Assembly: GCA_013036995.1 (NCBI GenBank)
Contig: JAAOXG010000039.1
Location: forward strand, 210,468-274,467
Direction of reading: 5' to 3'
DNA: 64,000 nucleotides
Origin: Lacrimispora defluvii
Lineage (GTDB): Bacteria > Bacillota > Clostridia > Lachnospirales > Lachnospiraceae
In this document: positions 24,712 through 32,970 of the stretch, one piece after another
How the letters are laid out: each line of letters starts with the position of its first letter
How positions within the stretch are numbered: position 1 is the first letter of the stretch
Made by a program: the position numbers and the translations under genes
Notes under the pieces: model-generated
The model's database searches: none
The model's input: only the letters and a program-made list of their open reading frames with translations
Told to the model about the DNA's origin: nothing

Positions 24712-26025
24712 ATGAAAATCAAGCTGGGTATAATCACGCCTGAGACCCATATGGACTATTTTCGCGTCATTGAAGAAGAGATGCGGTCGGTATGTCAGTT
24801 TCGGTTTCTTACAATAAGCAACTTCCGGGAAACAAAAGACGTATATTTGAAAAATTTAGGTTTGGTGGACGGGTTTGTTATCAGTGGCAGATTTCTCTAC
24901 GAATCAATTGATAAGGAATGTCTGGATGCCAAAGTTCCCACTCACATTTTGCAGGATAATGAAAACCTTCTTTATAGAGAACTTTTCAGACTACTGGTCA
25001 CAGAGCCTGAGCTTGACATCTCCAGAATCTATGTGGATTATGCATATATTATTGATTCTTTCAGTGAATTTCAAAAATACCTGACTCATGAGGGGAAGCC
25101 TGTTGACAGCAACGATTTTTTTGAACGAGTGGAAACAATGCTGGAAAACCATATAACTCTGTGGGAAGAGAAAAAAACAGACTTGTCCATCACGGCGTTC
25201 GGCCACTTTGTTCCGGAACTCAAAAAGCACGGGGTTAGGTATATCTTAATTCGCCCCACTTTGGAAAACATGAAAGAGACCATAACAGAGATCATCAATG
25301 AAATTACCATCCTAAAGCTGAAGAACCAGAGAGCAGTCGTAGCATGCTTATCAATGGAGACGTTGCAGCCGCCAGAAACAGAGCAGCTTCAAGAGCTGAA
25401 GGATCTTGTCAGCAGATTTCTGCTCAGCGTGAATCTGGCGGATACAGCCCAGATTTCAGAAAAATATGTGAGACTTTACACCACATACGGTAGTTTTATG
25501 AAAATCACCTCTGACGCCCATAACTGTACTCTGCTGGAATATCTGGATGAGTCTGTAAGCGAAACTGTGAAAATAGGATGGGGCTCTGGACATGAATATT
25601 ATCAGGCGAACGAAAACGCCACCAAAGCATACTGTCAGGCGAAAGCCTTTTCGGGCAGCTGCAGCTTTTTTATAAACGAGGATCAGAAGGTGATCGGCCC
25701 GATGAAGAGTATGAATGTGATACAGTTCTCCGAACAGGGGGATCCTGAAATCATTGCATTGGCTAAAAGTATGGGAATAAATAATATAAATTTACAGAAA
25801 ATCATATCCTATGCGGGAATCATGAGAACAAACAAATTATCCTCTGAGGATGTTGCTCAATGCCTGTCCATGACTGTCAGAGGTGCAAATCGTATTCTTA
25901 ATAAAATTGAAGAAAAAAATTATGTACAAACAGTATTTGAAAAGCGGGACAACAGTAAAGGACGGCCTAAAAAATACTACGAGCTGTTATTTCTTGACGA
26001 AGATGGGAACAGATCAGGAGAGTAA
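24712..26025 (+). CDS. transcriptional regulator, sensor plus C-terminal winged helix
   Basis: A 437-residue cytoplasmic protein I cannot place in a named family with confidence. Residues 1-190 look like a PrpR/periplasmic-binding-like sensory domain (KIKLGIITPETHMDYF start, GLVDGFVISGRFLYES). The middle has a degenerate GGDEF-like stretch (KIGWGSGHEYYQANENATKAY). The C-terminus is a winged helix (SSEDVAQCLSMTVRGANRILNKIEE) ending with RPKKYYEL. It is divergent from the M20-crotonase operon and flanked by paired repeats, so it is the probable regulator of that cluster. No membrane segment. Confidence 0.7.
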   Translation: MKIKLGIITPETHMDYFRVIEEEMRSVCQFRFLTISNFRETKDVYLKNLGLVDGFVISGRFLYESIDKECLDAKVPTHILQDNENLLYRELFRLLVTEPELDISRIYVDYAYIIDSFSEFQKYLTHEGKPVDSNDFFERVETMLENHITLWEEKKTDLSITAFGHFVPELKKHGVRYILIRPTLENMKETITEIINEITILKLKNQRAVVACLSMETLQPPETEQLQELKDLVSRFLLSVNLADTAQISEKYVRLYTTYGSFMKITSDAHNCTLLEYLDESVSETVKIGWGSGHEYYQANENATKAYCQAKAFSGSCSFFINEDQKVIGPMKSMNVIQFSEQGDPEIIALAKSMGINNINLQKIISYAGIMRTNKLSSEDVAQCLSMTVRGANRILNKIEEKNYVQTVFEKRDNSKGRPKKYYELLFLDEDGNRSGE

Positions 26026-26031
26026 TAAAAG

Positions 26032-26073
26032 AAAAATCACAGGTACAAAGGTTAATCTGACCTGTGATTTTTT
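26032..26073 (+). terminator. Rho-independent terminator after regulator
   Basis: AATCACAGGT (26035-26044) pairs with ACCTGTGATT (26060-26069), followed by a T run. Confidence 0.85.
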
Positions 26074-26105
26074 ATAGCATACAATGGAAACGGAGCCAGC
26101 ACAAT

Positions 26106-27176
26106 CTATATTCTGGCATTCAGACCTAAAGGCAATACCACAATAAAATTACTGCCTTTCCCAGGCTCACTTTGTACTTCAATTGTTCCTTCACATAGCT
26201 CTGTAATTTTCTTAACTAAAGTCAAGCCCAATCCATTTCCAGCCAATGTGTGAGATGTGTCACCCTGAAAGAATTTGTCAAATATATGAAGTAAGATCTC
26301 TTCATTCATTCCGCAGCCGTCATCTTCAAGCCGAAAGACTGCCTTTTGACCGCTCCGGCATAATCTTACTTTTATTACTCCACCAGCGTCTGTGTACTTA
26401 ATTGCATTATCAAGAAGATTAATCCATATCTGATGGATTAAATTCTTATCACCAAGTATTTCAATTCCATCTTCAAGCTGAATGTCAACATGAAGATTTT
26501 TACCACTCCACTTTGGTTCTAACATAACAATCGCAAGTCTGATTTGTTCATCCAAACTATAGATCGTTTTTTCACTGATAATCTCTGTGCTTTCTATTTT
26601 TGAAAGATTAAGAACGTTTGTGGAAAGATGAACAAGCCGCTCTGATTCCTGCACGATTATATTTAAGTATTCCTGCTTTTCTTCGTCATCAGCTTCACCC
26701 GCCTGCAATAATTTGGCGAATCCACGAATCGAAGTAATGGGTGTTTTGAACTCATGGGAGAAGTTTCTTACAAAGTCACTGCGCAGGGTTTCGATTCCTT
26801 TTAGCTCCTGTACCATCTTATTAAAGCTCCCGGCCAGCGCATCCAATTCAAAGACAAAACTGCCGTTTACCACAACCGAAAAATCACCCTGTGACACCTT
26901 TTCAGTGGCTTTCATCATGTCTCGGATTGGCTTAACGGAACGCCTGCTTAATAATGTTGCTATTACCACACCCAGGAAAATACTGATATATATCATTATG
27001 GAGATAGCCCGACTTGGACTTGCATTTCCTCCCAAATCCATAATTCCTAATTTGATCAGCAAATAAGCAATCAAGCCAGCCGATAAAATGGAAACGAGCA
27101 TAACACCAAAAACCAGGGCCACCAGGGAAACTGCAAGACTAATTTTCGGAGGCAGTCTTTTTTTTATCTTCTTCAT
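26106..27176 (-). CDS. sensor histidine kinase, short-sensor type
   Basis: A 356-residue kinase with two membrane helices joined by a loop of only about 20 residues, then HAMP, H-box (FSHEFKTPITSIRGFAK) and N, G1, F and G2 boxes (NLLDNAIKYT, EDDGCGM, GNGLGLTLV). Because the outside loop is so short, it probably senses within the membrane or through a partner. Its ATG overlaps the regulator stop as ATGA. The divergent ABC-2 transporter is the likely target or partner. Confidence 0.92.
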   Translation of the reverse strand: MKKIKKRLPPKISLAVSLVALVFGVMLVSILSAGLIAYLLIKLGIMDLGGNASPSRAISIMIYISIFLGVVIATLLSRRSVKPIRDMMKATEKVSQGDFSVVVNGSFVFELDALAGSFNKMVQELKGIETLRSDFVRNFSHEFKTPITSIRGFAKLLQAGEADDEEKQEYLNIIVQESERLVHLSTNVLNLSKIESTEIISEKTIYSLDEQIRLAIVMLEPKWSGKNLHVDIQLEDGIEILGDKNLIHQIWINLLDNAIKYTDAGGVIKVRLCRSGQKAVFRLEDDGCGMNEEILLHIFDKFFQGDTSHTLAGNGLGLTLVKKITELCEGTIEVQSEPGKGSNFIVVLPLGLNARI

Positions 27177-27847
27177 ACCCGCCTCCCGATTTTATATCCC
27201 AGGCCGCGCACAGTAACAATCTCAAAATCGGGGTTGTTTCTAAATTTATCCCTTAATCGGTTTATATGAACATTTAAACTGTGTTCGTCCGTCTCAGTCT
27301 CCAGTCCCCAAAATTCGTCCATTAGTTGATTACGAGTAAAAATCACATTGGGATAACTCATGAGTTTAAAAAGAAGCTGAAACTCTTTCTTTGGCAAAGT
27401 ATATTGTTCATTTTTCCATGAAACAGTGAGAGAATTGTAATCAGCTGTGGTTTCACCCATGACAACCTTATGCTCGTTGGCAATTTTCGCCCGGCGCAGA
27501 AGCGCTTTTATCCGAAACAGCAATTCTTGTTCGTCAAAGGGTTTTGTCATATAATCATCCGTTCCGGCCAGAAAACCTTTATGCATGTCTTTTATCTCCT
27601 GATTAGCGGTTACCATAAGTATTGGTATATTCTCTCCCACATCCCGTAATTGCTCGCAGAATTTATAGCCATCCATGCGGGGCATCATCAAATCCAGGAC
27701 AATCAGATCAAATCGCTGTGTCTCCATCCTTTCAAGTGCCTCAAGACCATCTTTTGCAGTATATGTGTTATAACCACCATGTTTTAAAACAGCGCACATT
27801 AGTTTTTGGGTATTTATATCATCTTCTACAATTAAAATATCAAACAT
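27173..27847 (-). CDS. OmpR-family response regulator
   Basis: A 224-residue regulator: receiver (ILIVEDD, phospho-site in LIVLDLMMPR, MTKPFDE) and a winged helix ending LNVHINRLRDKF and VRGLGYKIG. It is the first gene of the pair with the short-sensor kinase. It is transcribed away from the ABC transporter, with 165 bp between, and an 11-bp inverted repeat there may be its site. Confidence 0.94.
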   Translation of the reverse strand: MFDILIVEDDINTQKLMCAVLKHGGYNTYTAKDGLEALERMETQRFDLIVLDLMMPRMDGYKFCEQLRDVGENIPILMVTANQEIKDMHKGFLAGTDDYMTKPFDEQELLFRIKALLRRAKIANEHKVVMGETTADYNSLTVSWKNEQYTLPKKEFQLLFKLMSYPNVIFTRNQLMDEFWGLETETDEHSLNVHINRLRDKFRNNPDFEIVTVRGLGYKIGRRV

Positions 27848-27893
27848 GATAGATCGCCTCCATGATATGTATTATATACAAGCAAAGTAAACT

Positions 27894-27940
27894 AAACATC
27901 AACTAACTTTCGGGTAAAAATTGACGTTCAGTTGATGTTT
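27894..27940. promoter_or_regulatory. 11-bp inverted repeat before the ABC transporter
   Basis: AAACATCAACT (27894-27904) and its perfect complement (27930-27940) flank 25 nt. A TTGACG box (27921-27926) with ATTATA 18 nt on (27945-27950) overlaps it, so the right arm lies in the promoter of the ABC genes. Confidence 0.6.
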
Positions 27941-28012
27941 TAAAATTATAGTTCATTATAGCGTTAATATAAATAAAAACGCAAAATAAAATTCACAAAA
28001 GGAGTGTATAAA

Positions 28013-28957
28013 ATGGGAAAATCAAGCGGTAACGGCTCAGCTGCAATACAGCTGGATCGTCTCACAAAAAATTTTGGTGATTATCATGCAGTCAGCAATC
28101 TCTCACTTGAGGTAAATAGCAGCGAAATATTCGGGTTTCTCGGTTTAAACGGAGCAGGCAAATCAACCACAATTAAAATGATGTTGTCATTGCTCAAACC
28201 TTCGTCCGGCAGTGTCTATATGCTGGGAAATAAGGTTGACTCCGGAACTCATAAGTTGTGGGAGCAGGTTGGATATTTAGAGGATGCCACTTATTATCCA
28301 GGACTTACTGTGATAGAAAATTTAGATATTGCCCGCAGGATGCAAATGATATCTGACCGTCAATCGATTACCAGGGTGATAGAAAAGCTGGGTTTAGAGG
28401 CTCATAAAAATAAGAAAGCAAAAAATCTTTCTCTGGGAAACAAACAACGGTTAGGGTTAGCAAAAGCAATGATTCATAATCCCAAAATTTTAATCTTAGA
28501 TGAACCGATTAACGGCCTTGATCCCGCAGGTGTCGTGGAAATAAGAAAAATGCTTATGGATTTATCAAAAAATTCTGGTGTTACTGTTTTTATATCCAGT
28601 CACCAGCTGGAAGAACTTTCAAAACTGGTTGATCGAATTGGAATCATCCATGAAGGTCGGTTAATCCAGGAAATTAATATGGCACATTTGGAGCAGTCTT
28701 TGCAAAAACACCTGGTTCTGGATGGACGGGATAAAAATGCAATAGAACATATACTTACAGAACATGGATATCATTTTGAAAAAAGCACAGATGGACTGCA
28801 GCTGCTATTGGAAGGCCCTGCAACGGAAAGCCCTGAAAGATTGGCTGAACTGTTGGTTCGTTCTGGACAGCCTCCAACACAATTAAACATTGTTACCGAA
28901 GATTTGGAAGGTTATTTTCTGCGGATGATTCAAAGTATAAGGAGGATATACAAATGA
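28013..28957 (+). CDS. ABC transporter ATP-binding protein
   Basis: A 314-residue ATPase of the ABC-2 exporter class. Walker A GLNGAGKST, Q-loop region, signature LSLGNKQRLGLA, Walker B KILILDEPINGLDP and the H-loop SHQLEEL are all present. After about residue 225 there is an extra C-terminal domain typical of these subunits. I chose the ATG at 28013; a GTG at 28004 falls in the ribosome binding site AAAGGAG. The stop overlaps the permease start. Confidence 0.93.
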   Translation: MGKSSGNGSAAIQLDRLTKNFGDYHAVSNLSLEVNSSEIFGFLGLNGAGKSTTIKMMLSLLKPSSGSVYMLGNKVDSGTHKLWEQVGYLEDATYYPGLTVIENLDIARRMQMISDRQSITRVIEKLGLEAHKNKKAKNLSLGNKQRLGLAKAMIHNPKILILDEPINGLDPAGVVEIRKMLMDLSKNSGVTVFISSHQLEELSKLVDRIGIIHEGRLIQEINMAHLEQSLQKHLVLDGRDKNAIEHILTEHGYHFEKSTDGLQLLLEGPATESPERLAELLVRSGQPPTQLNIVTEDLEGYFLRMIQSIRRIYK

Positions 28958-29664
28958 AACTGTTGTCATTTATACATTGCGAAGCTCTTAAAGTATTGCG
29001 ATCAAGTGTTTTTTGGATTGTTGTTGCTACATTTGCCACTATGCCGATTATGTTGGGTTTCGTCACATATATCAATGCTCCAGATGCGGGATGGAATCCT
29101 TATTTAACAGATTTACTTGGTACCAGCACTGCTCTTTTGGTGATTGGATTTTCTTTCACCGCATGCTGGGTTTTTGGACGGGAATATACAGATAAAACGA
29201 TCAGTGAGTTGCTGGTAAAACCAGTGTCTAAACTTTATGTGGTACTTTCAAAGTTCATTGTAATTTTTATTTGGGATTTGTTGCTGGCCTTTTTCATGTT
29301 TGGGGTTGTATCCATTATGGGAATATTGATTGGACTAAATGGTGGTACATGGCTGCTTATAGTAAATAGCTTCCTTACTTTTATGGCAGCATCACTTCTA
29401 ACTATGATAGTTAGTACAATAAGCGCCCTCCTTGCAAATGTCAGCAAAGGATATTTAGCTCCTATTGGACTCGCGTTCCTTATAGTGGTTGTTTCCAATG
29501 TCGTTGCGCAGGCTGGGCTTGCCGCTTACTTTCCATGGACAATTCCGTCATTAATTATTTCAAATGTTCCTCTTGGCTTCATCAGCATCGCCATACTCGC
29601 TATTACTGGAATAATAGGGTTTGCCGGAACAGTTGCTTGGTGGAAGTATGCCGAACAACTATAG
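28954..29664 (+). CDS. ABC-2 type permease
   Basis: A 236-residue protein with six hydrophobic segments in the ABC-2 layout, including GREYTDKTISELLVKPVSKL between helices 2 and 3, the usual coupling region. It overlaps the ATPase gene by 4 nt. Together they form an exporter, probably for a peptide or drug, controlled by the neighbouring two-component pair. Confidence 0.9.
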   Translation: MKLLSFIHCEALKVLRSSVFWIVVATFATMPIMLGFVTYINAPDAGWNPYLTDLLGTSTALLVIGFSFTACWVFGREYTDKTISELLVKPVSKLYVVLSKFIVIFIWDLLLAFFMFGVVSIMGILIGLNGGTWLLIVNSFLTFMAASLLTMIVSTISALLANVSKGYLAPIGLAFLIVVVSNVVAQAGLAAYFPWTIPSLIISNVPLGFISIAILAITGIIGFAGTVAWWKYAEQL

Positions 29665-29693
29665 GTATGGTGGAGTGTAAATGCCTGCACTTT

Positions 29694-29730
29694 TTCTCCC
29701 CAGTCAATCTGCTATATTGACTGGGGAGAA
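29694..29730 (+). terminator. terminator after ABC-2 operon
   Basis: A perfect 15-bp stem (29694-29708 with 29716-29730) around a 7-nt loop, then only TTT. It may also block reading from the convergent gene. Confidence 0.6.
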
Positions 29731-29760
29731 TTTCGCCAGCACCTGACAATCAATATCCAA

Positions 29761-30705
29761 CTATAACTGATTAAGCCTGCTTTCAGGCTCTTCACCATTT
29801 TCTATACATCTTATATTTTTCACAAAGAAATCATATCTCTTTTTATGGAGTTTGAGACCGTCAGGCATACCTGCCGTATGAGGTGTGAGTATTACATTAC
29901 TCAGACTACGCAGCTCACTTTCAATTGGAAGTGGCTCCGTTTCAAACACATCAAGACATGCACCTGAAATTTCTCTGTTTTTTAACGCATCTATTAAGTC
30001 TTCTTCATTTACAATCCGACCACGGGCTGTATTGATAAATAGTGCTGTGTTTTTCATTTTCCTGAATACTTCTTTGTCAATCAGTTTTTGGGTTTGCTGA
30101 TTTAAAGCTGAATGTACTGTGACAATATCTGACGTGCTTACAAGATTATCAAAATCAGTTATCTGAACATTCTCATAAGACTGTACAGCAGTATTTCTTG
30201 TGTAAACCAGCACATTCATATCAAACGCCTTACATAACCCGGCTACTTTTTTACCAATGGTGCCAAATCCGATAATGCCAATTGTTTTGCCTTGTAACTC
30301 GCTTCCTGTATACTCCAACTGATTTTGATCTGTCTTATTTTTCATGAAGCCGTCAAGAAGCGGTATATTTTTATAGTAAGACAATATGAATGCCATTACA
30401 AGCTCGGCCACTGCATTGGCATTTACTCCAGCCGCATTTGCCGCCCAAATACCCAGTTGTGTACAGGCATCAATATCTACATTATCGTATCCTGCACCTG
30501 TTTGTACTAATTTCAATTGTTTCGCTTTTGAAAGTAGATTTCTGTCAATCTTAACATGCTCTGGTATAATCACCTGGCAATCTTCAATATGATGCAGCAT
30601 TTCTTCCCCTGGCGGAACAATTACAATGTCCCATTTTTTTGGGAAACAATTTATAATATTCATCTTTGATGCCTCAGTGAAATAGCCAACTATGAGAATT
30701 TTCAT
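29761..30705 (-). CDS. D-2-hydroxyacid dehydrogenase family protein
   Basis: A 314-residue NAD-dependent dehydrogenase. The Rossmann motif is GIIGFGTIGKKVAG, the active-site Arg lies in INTARGRIVNEEDL, Glu in LDVFETEPLP and His in ILTPHTAGMP. It reduces 2-keto acids or oxidises D-2-hydroxy acids in the cytoplasm. The start has AAAGGGG. The MarR/DtxR operator group is upstream on the same strand, but a separate promoter region of about 65 bp lies between. Substrate not clear. Confidence 0.9.
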   Translation of the reverse strand: MKILIVGYFTEASKMNIINCFPKKWDIVIVPPGEEMLHHIEDCQVIIPEHVKIDRNLLSKAKQLKLVQTGAGYDNVDIDACTQLGIWAANAAGVNANAVAELVMAFILSYYKNIPLLDGFMKNKTDQNQLEYTGSELQGKTIGIIGFGTIGKKVAGLCKAFDMNVLVYTRNTAVQSYENVQITDFDNLVSTSDIVTVHSALNQQTQKLIDKEVFRKMKNTALFINTARGRIVNEEDLIDALKNREISGACLDVFETEPLPIESELRSLSNVILTPHTAGMPDGLKLHKKRYDFFVKNIRCIENGEEPESRLNQL

Positions 30706-30773
30706 TTAATACCCCTTTCATTATTTTTTAAATTTAGTATAGATAGTCCCATTTATACAGTCAAGTTCTATTC

Positions 30774-31181
30774 TTAAGTCAGTCGTTTGGTTTTTGTCTG
30801 GGTAAGGATGGCAAAGACAGAATCATTACTGATAATATGTTCCATTTTGCAGGCATCTGCACTTGCTGTCAATTCATTGACATTACAACATGCAATGAGA
30901 AAATCTTTAATGATCTGGAATTTAGCTGTAATAATCTCGCCCTGTTGACGTCCTTTCTCAGTCAGCTGAATTTCTCCACCTAAAGGTTTGATTACCAGCC
31001 CTTCATCCTGCAATGCATTTACGGCACAATGGACACTGGGCTTGGAAACCCCTAAATATACAGCAATATCGATTGAACGTACTAATTGGGATCTTTGAGA
31101 AAGCATATAGATAGCCTTTAAATATTCTTCCCTTGATGAACTAAGTTTCTTTCTTATTAAATCATTCTTATCCTGTTTCAC
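30774..31181 (-). CDS. DtxR/MntR-family metal-dependent regulator
   Basis: A 135-residue protein. The winged helix (SREEYLKAIYMLSQ, VSKPSVHCAVNALQDEGLV) is followed by the metal and dimer region ADACKMEHIIS. The start is taken as GTG at 31181, since GGAGG lies 7 nt before; the long ATG frame to 31241 would run through the operator. It lacks an SH3 domain, like MntR. It likely binds DNA with iron or manganese. An operator copy (31215-31233) lies in its promoter. Confidence 0.85.
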   Translation of the reverse strand: MKQDKNDLIRKKLSSSREEYLKAIYMLSQRSQLVRSIDIAVYLGVSKPSVHCAVNALQDEGLVIKPLGGEIQLTEKGRQQGEIITAKFQIIKDFLIACCNVNELTASADACKMEHIISNDSVFAILTQTKTKRLT

Positions 31182-31214
31182 AGCTGATCCTCCACCATTA
31201 AACTGTAGTGCAAA

Positions 31215-31233
31215 GTGTATAGTTGCCATACTC
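31215..31233. promoter_or_regulatory. 19-bp operator, copy 1 (DtxR gene)
   Basis: GTGTATAG-TTG-CCATACTC, with two departures from the dyad consensus. It lies between a TTGTGC (-35, 31238-31243) and overlaps TATACA (-10, 31216-31221), both on the minus strand. Confidence 0.75.
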
Positions 31234-31243
31234 TTTCGCACAA

Positions 31244-31480
31244 TTACTTTTTTATCTTTGAACTCTTATTCTTCTCGTTATCCACCGGTTGATTAATAAA
31301 CAAATCAGTTTCTGTAAATGCAGAACGGTCGTACGGATAAACAGGTGCACTAAAGCATTGAGAAAATGAGTTAAAAAGTGCCTCGAGTAAATTTTGATTA
31401 ACTTTGAGTTTTTGCAGATACTGCTGCTCGCTAACCTCACTATGATCTTGGGTATGATATTTGGTTATTTTCTTTTTCAT
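31244..31480 (-). CDS. small protein, 78 aa, unknown
   Basis: A 78-residue hydrophilic protein (MKKKITKYHTQDHSEVSEQQ start; a helix LQKLKVNQNLLEALFNSFSQ; a lysine-rich end NEKNKSSKIKK). No motif or membrane segment. The ATG at 31480 has AGGAGA with proper spacing; the frame to 31540 crosses the promoter. Because it has its own copy of the operator shared with the MarR and DtxR genes, it is probably part of the same response. Confidence 0.65.
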   Translation of the reverse strand: MKKKITKYHTQDHSEVSEQQYLQKLKVNQNLLEALFNSFSQCFSAPVYPYDRSAFTETDLFINQPVDNEKNKSSKIKK

Positions 31481-31513
31481 GTTAGTTTCTCCTAACTCTA
31501 TGTTGCGAAAAAT

Positions 31514-31532
31514 GTGTATGGTTGCCATACAC
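31514..31532. promoter_or_regulatory. 19-bp operator, copy 2 (small protein gene)
   Basis: A perfect dyad GTGTATGG-TTG-CCATACAC. On the minus strand it fills the spacer of a TTTGCA (31536-31541), 17 nt, TACACA (31513-31518) promoter. Confidence 0.8.
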
Positions 31533-31545
31533 TTATGCAAAATTT

Positions 31546-32019
31546 TTATTTGATTATATTTTCATCAAAATTTTGAATCTTTTTAATTAACCCAGACAAA
31601 AATTCTGACAAAAATTTTATATCCTGATCTGTAGCATCTTGCAGTTCATTTTCCACCATGCTGTTTATGATTTCATGATAATACATGTGATTTTTATGAG
31701 CCTTTTCACCTTTTTCTGTCAGGCTCAGTAAATATCTGGATAAATTTAGTTCATCAACTTCTTTCTTAACCAGAGCCTTTCTCTCCAGCTTTCTGAGAAT
31801 TTCGGAAACAGCTCCCTTTGTTACACCCAGAATATCCGCCAGACCGCCTACGTGAATGCAGGGGTGTTCTGCTATCGCCTTTATTACATGGATTTCAGAG
31901 TGGTAAATTGGTACATCCGTTCCGTAGTAACGTGTTTTTTTATCCAGTTCCATTAATGCAAACGCCAATTCTAAGGATTCATATGCGATTTTATGTTTGT
32001 TGTTTTTAATTTTTTCCAT
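31546..32019 (-). CDS. MarR-family regulator
   Basis: A 157-residue winged-helix protein with the MarR core (SEIHVIKAIAEHPCIHVGGLADILGVTKGAVSEILRKLERKALV in pieces, then wing LLSLTEKGEKAH). I start it at the ATG at 32019 because the consensus promoter lies immediately upstream; the longer frame to 32223 would cross it. The A of the ATG is only about 7 nt from the -10 box, so the mRNA may be leaderless. The operator in its promoter points to autoregulation, and the two other copies downstream point to a local regulon. Confidence 0.85.
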   Translation of the reverse strand: MEKIKNNKHKIAYESLELAFALMELDKKTRYYGTDVPIYHSEIHVIKAIAEHPCIHVGGLADILGVTKGAVSEILRKLERKALVKKEVDELNLSRYLLSLTEKGEKAHKNHMYYHEIINSMVENELQDATDQDIKFLSEFLSGLIKKIQNFDENIIK

Positions 32020-32025
32020 ACCAAC

Positions 32026-32054
32026 AGTATATGGTTGCCATACACTTTTGTCAA
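32026..32054 (-). promoter_or_regulatory. marR promoter with 19-bp operator copy 3
   Basis: TTGACA (32049-32054), 17-nt spacer, TATACT (32026-32031) on the minus strand. The spacer holds the operator GTATATGG-TTG-CCATACAC (32027-32045, one departure from a perfect dyad). Confidence 0.85.
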
Positions 32055-32113
32055 GAATAATTTCTTTATGCAGAGAGAGGGGGGCACATCTCCCACGGAA
32101 TTTTTCATTGTTC

Positions 32114-32156
32114 AAAAAAAGAGCAGGGTACATATCTCTATATACCTTGCTCTTTA
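32114..32156 (-). terminator. terminator after formate/nitrite transporter gene
   Basis: On the minus strand AAAGAGCA-a-GGTA pairs with TACC-c-TGCTCTTT, followed by a T7 run at 32114-32120. Confidence 0.8.
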
Positions 32157-32176
32157 AAGAAGAGCAAATATTATTC

Positions 32177-32953
32177 TTATTCAACTGGCTTTGATTTGGA
32201 CGCATACCAATAAGGTACGGCAAGCAAAAGAGATCCCCCTATCATATTACCAACGGTAACAATCAATATATTTTTTATTACAGCCAAAGCAGTCAAACCT
32301 GCTTCATGAGGCAACATTAGAGCAATTGAGAAAATTCCCATATTAGCAATGGAATGCTCAAACCCGGAAGCTGAAAATGCCAATACACAAAATAGCATCA
32401 TAATCAGCTTCGCGCTTTCCTCTTTCATCTTGTAACACAGCCAGATTGCAAGGCAGACAACAAAATTACACAGTACAGCGCGGAAAAACAGCTGTCCCCA
32501 GGGGATACCAAGTTTTGAAAGTGCTGTTTTTTCAATATATACATCAGATATTCCAATCATAGCTTTGCTTTGCACATAAATGAAAGATAATACCATGCAG
32601 CCCAGGAGATTTCCAATATAGTTTATCAGCAACAGCTTTACTGCCTTTTTCAGACTTACCGTTCTTTCCAGGCAGCCGACTGTAAATACAAAACAATTTC
32701 CGGTAAAAAGTTCACCTCCAGCAAATGCCAACAGCCCAAGAGCTACCCAAAAAGTAAGCCCGATTGCTATCTTTCCATAATATTTCCCTTCTACCTGAGT
32801 AATTGCCGCTACGGAAAAGGAAAGGGCAACTCCCATGATAATAAAAAATCCGGACATCATTGCCAATACAATATATCTTGAGAGGTTTCCGCTTAGGAAA
32901 TCACTTTTGCCCTGTGCCGACTCTGCAACCTTTTTAATTTCATCTGGATACAT
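32177..32953 (-). CDS. formate/nitrite transporter family channel
   Basis: A 258-residue FNT protein with six membrane segments. The family hallmarks GGELFTGN and the second-half NMIGGSLLLAVPYW are present. It forms a pentameric channel for a small anion such as formate, nitrite or hydrosulfide. It follows the alpha/beta hydrolase gene by 17 nt, so the two are one operon. The hydrolase may release an acid that leaves through the channel, which is inference. Confidence 0.92.
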   Translation of the reverse strand: MYPDEIKKVAESAQGKSDFLSGNLSRYIVLAMMSGFFIIMGVALSFSVAAITQVEGKYYGKIAIGLTFWVALGLLAFAGGELFTGNCFVFTVGCLERTVSLKKAVKLLLINYIGNLLGCMVLSFIYVQSKAMIGISDVYIEKTALSKLGIPWGQLFFRAVLCNFVVCLAIWLCYKMKEESAKLIMMLFCVLAFSASGFEHSIANMGIFSIALMLPHEAGLTALAVIKNILIVTVGNMIGGSLLLAVPYWYASKSKPVE

Positions 32954-32970
32954 AACCGCACCTGCCTTTA

